Source of the DNA: Kribbella jejuensis
Lineage (GTDB): Bacteria; Actinomycetota; Actinomycetes; Propionibacteriales; Kribbellaceae
Length of the DNA stretch: 64,000 bases
Assembly (NCBI RefSeq): GCF_006715085.1
Contig: NZ_VFMM01000004.1
Location: forward strand, 1-64,000
Direction of reading: 5' to 3'
In this document: piece by piece, positions 50,671-58,972 of the stretch
Layout of the letters: each line of letters starts with the position of its first letter
How positions within the stretch are numbered: the stretch's first letter is position 1
Notes under the pieces: generated by a model
Database searches by the model: none
Seen by the model: only the letters and a program-made list of their open reading frames with translations
What the model was told of the DNA's origin: nothing
Translations under genes and position numbers: made by a program

Positions 50671-51665
50671 AGCAGCACCTCCGGACGCCGGCCCAGGTGG
50701 CACGCCGCCTCGTGATCGCCTTCACCGGGACGTGGCGTGAGCTCGGGCCGCTCGGTGATGCACCGCTCCCCCACCAGATGCGTGTACGCGCACCGCGGCT
50801 GGAACGGGCACCCGGTCGTGATCGATCCTGGCGACGGCGGGCTGCCCGGGATGGTCGTCAACCGCGGCTTCGGCGGTACGTCGACCCGCGGCATCGCCCC
50901 GAGCAAGCCGATGCTGTACGGATGTGCCGCCCGGTGGAACAGGTCCCGGACGGTACCGCGCTCGGCCGCGCGTCCGGCGTACATCACGAGCACGTCGTCC
51001 GCGACCTCGGCGACCACGCCGAGGTCGTGCGAGATCAGCACCAGCGCCGTACCGAACTCCTCCTGCACATCGTCGAGCAGGCGCATGATCTGTGCCTGCA
51101 CGGTCACATCGAGTGCGGTCGTCGGCTCGTCCGCGATCAGCACTCTCGGGTCGTTCACCAGAGCCATAGCAATCACGACCCGCTGCCGCATTCCCCCGGA
51201 GAACTCGTGCGGGAAACTCTCCGCGCGCCGGGCCGCGTCCGGGATGCCGACCTTGTCGAGCATCTCGACCGCGCGCCGGTGCGCGACCTTGCGGGACACG
51301 TCGTGGTGCAGCCGGTACGCCTCGGCGACCTGCCAGCCGACCGAGTAGTACGGGTTCAGCGCGGACAGGGCGTCCTGGAAGACCATCGCGATGTCGTTGC
51401 CGCGGATCTTGCGCAGCTCGTCGTTCGGCAGGCCGTTCAGCTGCCGGCCGTCCAGCAGCACCTCGCCGGTGACGTCGGCGTTCGACGGCAGCAGGCCCAT
51501 CACCGCGGACGAGCTGACGCTCTTCCCGGACCCGGACTCGCCCACGATCGCCAGCGTCCGCCCTGCCGCGACCGCGAAGTCGATCCCATCCACGGCCGGT
51601 ACCGGACCGTTCTCGGTCGCAAAGGTCACATGCAGGTCATGCACTTCGAGGACAGATTCAGCCAT
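50667..51665 (-). CDS. Peptide ABC transporter ATP-binding protein (OppD/DppD type)
   Basis: A 332-residue ABC ATPase with Walker A GESGSGKSV, FQDALSALNPYY, signature FSGGMRQRVVIAMAL, Walker B LIADEPTTALD, and the DppD-type tail TGCPFQPRCAY...CITERPEL. It pairs with the neighbouring OppF-type subunit. Starts inside the 3' end of the permease gene (8-base overlap). Confidence 0.95.
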   Translation of the reverse strand: MAESVLEVHDLHVTFATENGPVPAVDGIDFAVAAGRTLAIVGESGSGKSVSSSAVMGLLPSNADVTGEVLLDGRQLNGLPNDELRKIRGNDIAMVFQDALSALNPYYSVGWQVAEAYRLHHDVSRKVAHRRAVEMLDKVGIPDAARRAESFPHEFSGGMRQRVVIAMALVNDPRVLIADEPTTALDVTVQAQIMRLLDDVQEEFGTALVLISHDLGVVAEVADDVLVMYAGRAAERGTVRDLFHRAAHPYSIGLLGAMPRVDVPPKPRLTTIPGSPPSPGSITTGCPFQPRCAYTHLVGERCITERPELTPRPGEGDHEAACHLGRRPEVLL

Positions 51666-52656
51666 GGCTCACCCTCGGGTCGAGCACACCGTGCACTATG
51701 TCCACCACCAGGTTCGCGAGAATGATCAGGAACGCCGAGAACAGGGTCACGCCGACCACCACGGCCACGTCCAGAGAACCGACCGCGGTGATCAGCAGGT
51801 CGCCGAGGCCCTGCATGCTGAAGACCTTCTCGGTCAGGATCGCACCGCCCAGCAGGCCGCCGAGGTCGAGGCCGAACAAGGTGATCACCGGTACCAGGAC
51901 GCCGCGCAGACCGTGCGTGATCACCACCCGCGCCTCGCCCGCGCCCTTCGCGCGAGCCGTGGTGATGTAGTCGAGGTTCAGCTCCTCGAGCATCTGCGAG
52001 CGGGTCAGCCGGATGTAGGACGCCGCCTGCAGAACCGCGAGCACGATCCACGGCGTGACCAGGTGCCAGGCCCAGTCGACCGGACTCTCGGTGAGCGGGA
52101 CGTACCCGTTGACCGGAACCATGTTCAGCCAGAACCCGAACACCAGGATCGCCAGCAGCCCGAGCAGGAACGACGGCGTCGACACCCCGATCAGCGCGAC
52201 CCCGACGGACAGCCGGTCGAGGATGCGGCCCCGGTTCAGCGCGGCGATCACACCGAGCGAGACACCGAGGAGCAGCCACAGTACGGCGGCACCGAGCGCG
52301 ATCGAGGCGGTGATCGGGAGCCGGTTCAGGATCAGCGTGGTGACCGGGCGGGCGAGCGGGAACGAGTACCCGAAACACGGAGCGTTGCAGTGCACTGCCG
52401 CCGTACCGTCACCGAACGTGCGGCCGGCGAAGATGCCCTTCAGGAAGCTCAGGTACTGCTGCAAGGTGCTCTGGTCGAGCTGCATGAAGTGGCGCGCCTG
52501 CTCCAGGCGGTCCGGCGTACACGGCTTGCCGCACGCGAGGTGCGCCGGGTCGGCCGGAATCGCGTAGAAGACCAGGTAGACGGCCAGGCTCAGCGCCAGC
52601 ATCACGAGCAGCGTGCCGAACAGCCGGCGGATGATGAACCAGAGGAGATCGGGCAT
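51658..52656 (-). CDS. Peptide ABC transporter permease (OppB/DppB type)
   Basis: A 332-residue inner-membrane subunit with six segments. The first is FIIRRLFGTLLVMLALSLAVYLVFYAIP, followed by an external loop with paired cysteines (CGKPC) and a second cysteine pair (HCNAPCF), and the EAA loop TARAKGAGEARVVITHGLRG. ATG at 52656 overlaps the DppC stop by one base. Confidence 0.94.
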   Translation of the reverse strand: MPDLLWFIIRRLFGTLLVMLALSLAVYLVFYAIPADPAHLACGKPCTPDRLEQARHFMQLDQSTLQQYLSFLKGIFAGRTFGDGTAAVHCNAPCFGYSFPLARPVTTLILNRLPITASIALGAAVLWLLLGVSLGVIAALNRGRILDRLSVGVALIGVSTPSFLLGLLAILVFGFWLNMVPVNGYVPLTESPVDWAWHLVTPWIVLAVLQAASYIRLTRSQMLEELNLDYITTARAKGAGEARVVITHGLRGVLVPVITLFGLDLGGLLGGAILTEKVFSMQGLGDLLITAVGSLDVAVVVGVTLFSAFLIILANLVVDIVHGVLDPRVSHG

Positions 52657-53585
52657 CAGTTCGTCCTCCGCAGCCGTACGTCGAACGCGTCCCGGACGCC
52701 GTCGCCGAGCAAGGTGAACCCGAGCACCGCGATGAACAGCATCGCGCCCGGGAACAGCAGGAACCACGGGTCCGCGCCGGTGTACACCCAGGCGATCGAG
52801 TCCGAGATCGACCGGCCGAGGCTCGGTGTCGGCGGTGGTACGCCGACGCCCAGGAACGACAGCGCCGCCTCGGCACCGACGTACCCCGGGATCGCGAGCG
52901 TGGCGATCACCAGCACCGGGCCGAGCAGGTTCGGCAGCAGCTCGCGGGTGATCACCATCCAGCCGGTCGAGCCGACGCTGCGGGCCGCCTCGACGAACTC
53001 GCGGGTGACCAGCGAACGTGCCTGGTTGCGGATCAGCCGGGCCAGAGCGGCCCAGCCGAAGAAGCTCAGGACGCCGACCAGTAGCAGCGATCGGGACACC
53101 TTCGCCGGGACAATGATGCCGAGGGCAATCATGAAGACGAGCTGCGGGAAGCCGAACAGGAAGTCCAGCAGCCGGGACACGACCGCGTCGTACCAGCCGC
53201 CGAAGTAGGCCGCGCTGATGCCGAGCAACGTGCCGACCACACTGGTGATCACGGTCACCGAGATCGCGATCACCAGCGACGTCCGCAGGCCGAGCACCAC
53301 GATCGAGAACAGGTCCCGGCCGGTCAGCGGCTCGACGCCGAACCAGTGGTTGCCGCTCATCCCGCCGGCCGCGCCGCGCGGCGCGTTGCCGCGGGCCGGA
53401 TCGAGCAGGTCGATGTGGTACGTCGTGGCGTCCTGGCCGGCCAGCCGCACCAGCAGCGGCGCGGCCGCGGCGATCACGATCAGCAGTACGACCAGGAAGA
53501 ACCCGACCTGGGCACTGCGGTCGCGCCGGACCCGGCGCAACGCTTGCCGGGTGGGCGATACGGCCCCGGCGACCGAGGTACTCAC
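52656..53585 (-). CDS. Peptide ABC transporter permease (OppC/DppC type)
   Basis: A 309-residue permease with an N-terminal segment before a periplasmic-type loop (FGVEPLTGRDLFS), then the transport core. The EAA motif is EFVEAARSVGSTGWMVITREL and the final motif has LSFLGVGVPPPTPSLG. It is the first gene of the five-gene operon. The GTG at 53585 lies five bases after CGGGAG; the GTG two codons earlier is an alternative. Confidence 0.93.
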   Translation of the reverse strand: MSTSVAGAVSPTRQALRRVRRDRSAQVGFFLVVLLIVIAAAAPLLVRLAGQDATTYHIDLLDPARGNAPRGAAGGMSGNHWFGVEPLTGRDLFSIVVLGLRTSLVIAISVTVITSVVGTLLGISAAYFGGWYDAVVSRLLDFLFGFPQLVFMIALGIIVPAKVSRSLLLVGVLSFFGWAALARLIRNQARSLVTREFVEAARSVGSTGWMVITRELLPNLLGPVLVIATLAIPGYVGAEAALSFLGVGVPPPTPSLGRSISDSIAWVYTGADPWFLLFPGAMLFIAVLGFTLLGDGVRDAFDVRLRRTN

Positions 53586-53665
53586 AAGCACTCCCGACTG
53601 GTCAGATAGTTACAGCCGACAAAACCTAGGCCGCATCCTTCCACCCCACGGACTTCATCTCGAAT

Positions 53666-53680
53666 CCCGAGAATCTCGGG
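53666..53680. promoter_or_regulatory. Palindrome upstream of the peptide transporter operon
   Basis: CCCGAGA-A-TCTCGGG, perfect 7-bp arms, about 80 bases upstream of dppC and about 50 bases upstream of the divergent alpha/beta hydrolase start. A TAGGTT -10-like element for the operon lies nearer the gene (about 53625). Probable operator for one or both genes. Confidence 0.45.
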
Positions 53681-53718
53681 TTGATAACTCCACATTCGGA
53701 TAGCTCTTGCCGCTTGGT

Positions 53719-53734
53719 TACGCTCCGCTGCATG
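53719..53734 (+). promoter_or_regulatory. Leaderless promoter of the alpha/beta hydrolase
   Basis: TACGCT (53719-53724), seven bases, ATG at 53732. Confidence 0.45.
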
Positions 53735-54613
53735 GACGACGGCATGGACGACGGCATGGACGACGGGTTCGTGCGGCTGGGTGAGCGAATTCTGCTGTAC
53801 AACATGTACGGCACCGCGGGCGGCGTACCCGCGATCTCGTTCGGCGGTTCGCCGAGCACCCGGTGGAAGCGCCCGGACGCGGTCGCGGCTCTGCGCGCGT
53901 CGGGGTTGTGGATGGCGGTGCCGGACCGGCCGGGGTACGGCGGGTCGACGCGGCAACCCGGTCGGACGGTGGCGTCCGTCGTACCGGACACGGTGGCCTT
54001 GGCCGATGCGCTCGGGTGGGACCGGTTCGCGGTCACCGGCGGATCGGGCGGCGGGCCGCATGCGCTGGCATGCGCGGCCTTGCTGCCGGACCGGGTGACT
54101 CGTTGTGCGGTGACCGCGAGCATTGCGCCACCGATCGTCGACGGTCCGGAGCCGACCGAGGCAGAGGAAGCCGCGGATCCACGCCGCAATCGCACGTCCT
54201 GGAAGGCGCTTCGCGAGGACCTGCGCCCGAGCCTCGAGGAGACGGCCCGCTCGATCATGGCCGCCGTCGAGGCAGGCGGCCCGGAATTTCCGCCGGACCC
54301 CGGCGCCGAACCCGGCCCACCGGCACGCGAGGACCCCGCCGCGATGGCGCGATTGACCGCCACCTTCGTCACCAGCCACGACGGCTGGATCGACGACCTC
54401 ATCGCCTTCGCCAACCCGTGGGGCTTCGACCTGGCCGACATCCACGTACCGATCACCCTCTGGCACGGCTCCGCAGACGAACGAGCCGGCAAATACACCG
54501 ACCACCTGACCGCAGCAATCCCCACCGCCGAACGCAGGTACTACATCGGCGGCCACATCCCCCCAACAAACACCTACCGCGAACTCCTGCGCTGGTTGTC
54601 TGCGGGGGTCTGA
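53732..54613 (+). CDS. Alpha/beta hydrolase with triplicated start region
   Basis: A 293-residue soluble alpha/beta hydrolase. The nucleophile elbow is TGGSGGGPHAL, the candidate acid in LWHGSADE and histidine in YYIGGHIPP. The CDS opens with three tandem copies of ATGGACGACGGC (53732, 53744, 53756), so three in-frame ATG codons are available and the N-terminus reads MDDG three times. The first was chosen because a TAnnnT element sits seven bases before it. Substrate unknown. Confidence 0.85.
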   Translation: MDDGMDDGMDDGFVRLGERILLYNMYGTAGGVPAISFGGSPSTRWKRPDAVAALRASGLWMAVPDRPGYGGSTRQPGRTVASVVPDTVALADALGWDRFAVTGGSGGGPHALACAALLPDRVTRCAVTASIAPPIVDGPEPTEAEEAADPRRNRTSWKALREDLRPSLEETARSIMAAVEAGGPEFPPDPGAEPGPPAREDPAAMARLTATFVTSHDGWIDDLIAFANPWGFDLADIHVPITLWHGSADERAGKYTDHLTAAIPTAERRYYIGGHIPPTNTYRELLRWLSAGV

Positions 54614-54630
54614 GTGTCCCCGGGTGTGTA

Positions 54631-54646
54631 TAGGGTCGGGTTTGTG
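54631..54646 (+). promoter_or_regulatory. Leaderless promoter of tldD
   Basis: TAGGGT (54631-54636), seven bases, GTG at 54644. TG lies before TATAGGGT as an extended -10. Confidence 0.5.
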
Positions 54647-56155
54647 CCTGATATCGATGCGGCGTTTCTCGCTCTGCCCCGTCACGAGTTGGCTGCGGCT
54701 GCACTGCAGCGTGCCCGTGATCTGGGGGCCACGTTTGCCGAGTTCCGGTTGGAGCGGATCCGGTCCGAGTCCATTTCTCTGCGTGACAGCGTGCTGGAGA
54801 GCGCGAAGGACGACGAGGACCTCGGTCTCGCCGTGCGCGTCATCCACGACGGCACCTGGGGGTTCGCGGCCGGGGTCGCGCTGACCGCCGACGAGGCGGT
54901 GCTGCTCGCCGAGCAGGCGGTGCACATGGCGCAGGTGTCGCGCCCGATCAACGCGGAGACGATCGAGCTCGCCGACGAGCCTGTGTACGACGACGTCAGC
55001 TGGATCTCGTCGTACGAGATCGACCCGTTCAGCGTGCCGCGGGCGGAGAAGGTCGCACTGCTCACCGACTACAGCGACCGCCTGCTCAAGGCCGACGGTG
55101 TCGCGCACGTCAGCGTCCACGTCGCCACGGTCCACGAGTGCAAGTTCTACGAGAACTCCGCCGGCACGTCGTACACGCAGCAGCGCGTCCGGATCGGTCC
55201 GTCGATCACCGCGCACGGCGTCGCCGAGGACCGCTTCGACTCGATGTCGTCGACCGCGCCGCCGGCGGGCCGCGGCTGGGAGTACATGACCGGCACCGGC
55301 TGGAACTGGGACGACGAGCTCGCCCAGATCCCCGGCTGGCTGGCCGAGAAGCTCGCGGCGCCGAGCGTCGAGGCCGGTACGTACGACCTGGTCATCGACC
55401 CGTCCAACCTCTGGCTGACGATCCACGAGTCGATCGGCCACGCCACCGAGCTCGACCGCGCCCTCGGCTACGAGGCGAACTACGCGGGTACGAGCTTCGC
55501 CACCCTCGACCAGCTAGGCACACTGAAGTACGGCTCGCCCGTCATGCACGTCACCGGCGACCGCACCGCCGAGCACGGCCTGTCCACCGTCGGGTACGAC
55601 GACGAGGGTGTCGCCGCCCAGCAATGGGACCTGGTCAAAGGCGGCATCCTGGTCGGCTATCAGGTCGACCGCCGGATGGCGAAGAAGAACGAGGATGTGC
55701 TCGGCGCCCCGCGCTCGAACGGGTGCGCGTACGCCGACTCCTCCGGGCACATCCCGATCCAGCGGATGGCGAACGTATCGCTCCAGCCGGCCGCGGACGG
55801 CCCGTCCACCGAGGAACTGATCAGCCGGGTGCAGAACGGGATCTACATCGTCGGCGACAGGTCCTGGTCGATCGACATGCAGCGGTACAACTTCCAGTTC
55901 ACCGGGCAGCGGTTCTACAAGATCACCAACGGCAAGCTCGACGGCCAGCTCCGCGACGTCGCGTACCAAGCGACCACGACCGACTTCTGGGGCTCGATGG
56001 AGGCGGTCGGCGGCCCGCAGACGTACGTCCTCGGCGGCGCGCTGAACTGCGGCAAGGCCCAGCCGGCGCAGTCCGGTGCGGTCAGCCACGGCTGCCCCTC
56101 CGCGCTGTTCCGCGGTGTCCGCATTCTCAACACCACTCAGGAGGCCGGCCGGTGA
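54644..56155 (+). CDS. tldD: Metalloprotease TldD
   Basis: A 503-residue TldD. The zinc motif HESIGH (H261, E262, H266) and a C-terminal cysteine-bearing GGALNCGKAQPAQSGAVSHGCP (metal-binding cysteine) are present. With TldE it forms a heterodimeric protease that processes peptides such as antitoxins or RiPP leaders. The GTG at 54644 (VPDIDAAFLALPRHEL) is preferred over the GTG at 54614 because of family start and promoter. Stop overlaps tldE (GTGA). Confidence 0.94.
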   Translation: MPDIDAAFLALPRHELAAAALQRARDLGATFAEFRLERIRSESISLRDSVLESAKDDEDLGLAVRVIHDGTWGFAAGVALTADEAVLLAEQAVHMAQVSRPINAETIELADEPVYDDVSWISSYEIDPFSVPRAEKVALLTDYSDRLLKADGVAHVSVHVATVHECKFYENSAGTSYTQQRVRIGPSITAHGVAEDRFDSMSSTAPPAGRGWEYMTGTGWNWDDELAQIPGWLAEKLAAPSVEAGTYDLVIDPSNLWLTIHESIGHATELDRALGYEANYAGTSFATLDQLGTLKYGSPVMHVTGDRTAEHGLSTVGYDDEGVAAQQWDLVKGGILVGYQVDRRMAKKNEDVLGAPRSNGCAYADSSGHIPIQRMANVSLQPAADGPSTEELISRVQNGIYIVGDRSWSIDMQRYNFQFTGQRFYKITNGKLDGQLRDVAYQATTTDFWGSMEAVGGPQTYVLGGALNCGKAQPAQSGAVSHGCPSALFRGVRILNTTQEAGR

Positions 56156-57552
56156 CCGCCGTACAGCTCACCCCGCAGGACACCGTCGAGCGGGGCCTGG
56201 CCCTGGCGGCGGACGAGGGCGCCGACGGCTGCGTCGTACTCGTGGCCGAGACCTCCAGCACGAACCTGCGCTGGGCGAACAACACCCTGACCACGAACGG
56301 GGCGATGCGCGGCTCGAACGTGACCGTGATCGCCACGGTCGGCTCCGGCGAGGGTACGGCGGCCGGCGTCATCGGCCGCTCGTCCGTCACCGAGGACTCG
56401 CTCCGCGAGATCGTCTCCGCCGCGATCGCGACCGCCCGCGCCGCCGGTCCGGCCGAGGACGCGCGACCACTCGTGGACGGAACCGCCTCGCCGGACTGGG
56501 ATCTCGAACCGGAGGAGACCTCGGTCTCCGTCTACGAGAAGTTCGCGCCGTCGCTCGGGGAGTCGCTGAAGCAGGCGTCGGCCGAGAACCGCCGGCTGTT
56601 CGGGTTCGCCGACCACGAGGTCGTGACGTTGTACGTCGGCTCCTCCACCGGGCTGCGGTTGCGCCAGGCCCTCCCCCGCGGGTACGTGTCCTCCACCGGC
56701 AAGGTCGGCGCCCATTCGGCCTGGGTCGGTACGGCGACGCGGGACTTCACCGACGTCGACCCGCTCGCGCTGGACACCGAGCTGACCCGCCGCCTCGGCT
56801 GGGCCGGCCGGACGGTCTCGGTCGACGCAGGTAGGCACCCGACGATCCTGCCGCCGGCCGCGGTCGCGGACCTGGTGACGTACCTGTACTGGGTCCTCGA
56901 CGGCCGGGACGCATTCGAGGGGCAGACCGTCTTCTCGAAGCCCGGCGGCGGGACCCGGATCGGCGACACGCTGTCGCCGCAGCCGGTGAACCTGCACTCG
57001 GATCCGGCGCTGGCCGGACTGGAGGCGTTCGCGTTCGCGGTGGCACGTTCGTCCGGCGGATCGTCGAGCGTGTTCGACAACGGCCTCACGCTCGCGGCGA
57101 CGGATTGGATCCGCGGCGGGAAGCTCGAGCACCTGATGACCAGCCGGTACACGGCGGACCTGATCGACGTACCGACGGCGACGCCCGGCATCGACAACTA
57201 CGTGCTCTCGGTCGACGGCGCGTCAGGTTCGACGGACGACCTCGTCGCCGGGCTCGATCACGGGCTGCTCGTGACCTGCCTCTGGTACATCCGGGTCGTC
57301 GAGCCGCAGACGTTGCTGCTCACCGGACTCACCCGCGACGGCGTCTACCTGGTGGAGAACGGTGAAGTCACCGGCGCAGTCAACAACTTCCGGTTCAACG
57401 AGAGCCCGGTCGACCTGCTGGCCCGCTTCACCGCGGCCGGCGCGACCGTGCCGTCGTTCTCGCGCGAGTGGGGCGACTACTTCTCCCGCACCGCGACACC
57501 GCCGCTGCTCATCCCGGACTACAACATGTCCAGCGTCAGCCAGGCGAACTGA
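56152..57552 (+). CDS. tldE: TldE/PmbA subunit
   Basis: A 466-residue PmbA/TldE homologue, the non-catalytic partner of TldD: no HExxxH is present. Similar fold from TSSTNLRWANNTLTTNG through GIDNYVLSVDGASGSTDDLV and GEVTGAVNNFRFNESPVD. Translationally coupled to tldD. A strong terminator follows. No RiPP precursor or toxin gene is visible nearby. Confidence 0.94.
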   Translation: MTAVQLTPQDTVERGLALAADEGADGCVVLVAETSSTNLRWANNTLTTNGAMRGSNVTVIATVGSGEGTAAGVIGRSSVTEDSLREIVSAAIATARAAGPAEDARPLVDGTASPDWDLEPEETSVSVYEKFAPSLGESLKQASAENRRLFGFADHEVVTLYVGSSTGLRLRQALPRGYVSSTGKVGAHSAWVGTATRDFTDVDPLALDTELTRRLGWAGRTVSVDAGRHPTILPPAAVADLVTYLYWVLDGRDAFEGQTVFSKPGGGTRIGDTLSPQPVNLHSDPALAGLEAFAFAVARSSGGSSSVFDNGLTLAATDWIRGGKLEHLMTSRYTADLIDVPTATPGIDNYVLSVDGASGSTDDLVAGLDHGLLVTCLWYIRVVEPQTLLLTGLTRDGVYLVENGEVTGAVNNFRFNESPVDLLARFTAAGATVPSFSREWGDYFSRTATPPLLIPDYNMSSVSQAN

Positions 57553-57562
57553 TCAAACGCCG

Positions 57563-57592
57563 AACGCCCCGCCGATTCACCGGCGGGGCGTT
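57563..57592 (+). terminator. Terminator after tldDE
   Basis: AACGCCCCGCCG (57563-57574) pairs perfectly with CGGCGGGGCGTT (57581-57592) around a 6-base loop. It lies between tldE and the convergent DUF805 gene and can serve both. Confidence 0.8.
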
Positions 57593-57606
57593 CTGTTCGT
57601 ACTACG

Positions 57607-58017
57607 TCAGACAGTCGGGTAACCCGGCTCCGCCTGCCCCGGCCCGCCGAACCGCTCAGCTGCCTTCGGGTCCGGTCCGTACTTGTTGTTTCCGGCTTGG
57701 CCTTCCATCGCCCAGAAGACAATCAGCACGATGATGCCGATGCAGGTGAAGTAGAGCAGCATCCACCAACCACTGCGGTTGGTGTCGTGCAGGCGCCGCC
57801 ACGACACGCTGAGGGTCGGCAGCAGCACAGCGAGGCCGTAGATCGACTGCAACACACCGTTCCGGCCGCCGTTGAAGTCGAGGCCGGCCACGTGGTCGAT
57901 GATCGAAAGGATCACGCTGATGATCACGCTGAACAACGTGAACATCCAGAACTCCTTGCGGCGGGCCCTCCCGTCGAACGCGACATACTTCTTGAGGACA
58001 TCCAGATACCACTGCAT
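57607..58017 (-). CDS. DUF805 membrane protein
   Basis: A 136-residue DUF805 (YhaH-like) protein: the N-terminal signature WYLDVLKKYVAFDGRARRKEFWMFTLF, then four membrane segments with SWRRLHDTNRSGWWMLL, and a polar C-terminal tail (GPDPKAAERFGGPG). Unknown function. ATG at 58017 is at the family start. Confidence 0.9.
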   Translation of the reverse strand: MQWYLDVLKKYVAFDGRARRKEFWMFTLFSVIISVILSIIDHVAGLDFNGGRNGVLQSIYGLAVLLPTLSVSWRRLHDTNRSGWWMLLYFTCIGIIVLIVFWAMEGQAGNNKYGPDPKAAERFGGPGQAEPGYPTV

Positions 58018-58138
58018 AGCTCGTCTCCGATGATTGAGGGTCTGACGCCGGAACAGGAGACTGTCGGAACGCGCTGAGGACGTCAATCCGGCTTTTCCCT
58101 TTGGTGATCAGACTGCAATCTGACGCCTAGAGCCGGCT

Positions 58139-58807
58139 TCAGGTTCCTGGTGCGGACTTCGTCATCGTCATCCGCAGCATCAGCCGCTGTCCTTCCTGGT
58201 ACGGCGTGACCTCGTCGAGGTTCCAGTCCTCGCCGAGTTCATCGATCAGTTCCCGGTCGAAGAACCGCCCGACGAACCCGTCGTGCCCGGACAACCCGTC
58301 CTCCAGCGGCAGCCATTGCTGGGCGCACGGGTCGTCCGCGGACCACACGGCGTACACGAAAAGGCCGCCAGGGCAGAGCACCCGGTGCACCTCGGCCACC
58401 AGTGAACGCAGCTCGGACGGCGAGAAGGCCATGTTGAGCAGGAGATTCGCGAACACCGCATTGACCGTCCGATCAGCCGGCGGCAACGGATCCCGTACGT
58501 CGTGCAGCGCGGCCGTCACCCGATCGTCGAGGCCTGCCCGCTGCGCCTCGTGCCGCAACTGATCGAGCGCCGTCTCGCTGAAGTCGGTCGCATGCACGCT
58601 GAATCCCTGCCGAGCCAGAAAAAGCGCGTCCCGCCCGTGCCCCGCGCCGAGCTCCAGCACATCATCGATGCCCGCGGCACCGAACACCTCCACCGCCCGC
58701 CGCGCCGCCACGGAGGGCTCGGCCCCGTGCAACTGCGGCCGGCGCGCGTACGCCAGATCCCAACGCTCCTGCTGAGCCCTCGCGAGCTCCACATGCCCAG
58801 TACCCAT
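58139..58807 (-). CDS. Class I SAM-dependent methyltransferase
   Basis: A 222-residue methyltransferase with motif I VLELGAGHGRDALFLARQG, acidic HATDFS and post-II NAVFANLLLNMAFS, as in TehB/ubiE-like small-molecule methyltransferases. The substrate is unknown. It is transcribed away from the PfkB-like gene. Confidence 0.88.
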   Translation of the reverse strand: MGTGHVELARAQQERWDLAYARRPQLHGAEPSVAARRAVEVFGAAGIDDVLELGAGHGRDALFLARQGFSVHATDFSETALDQLRHEAQRAGLDDRVTAALHDVRDPLPPADRTVNAVFANLLLNMAFSPSELRSLVAEVHRVLCPGGLFVYAVWSADDPCAQQWLPLEDGLSGHDGFVGRFFDRELIDELGEDWNLDEVTPYQEGQRLMLRMTMTKSAPGT

Positions 58808-58972
58808 TGTCCTGCTCCCCGTGTACGTCCCGCCGCCCTGGCCGACCGACAGACCGCGCCAGCCTACGCCAGAACCGCGAACAGGTGCACCCGAAGGACG
58901 TCAAGCTGGCACAATGACGGAACTGCGCCGCGTGCAGGGCGTTGCGGTCTTCAAAGGGGGTGCCGGGGGCTG

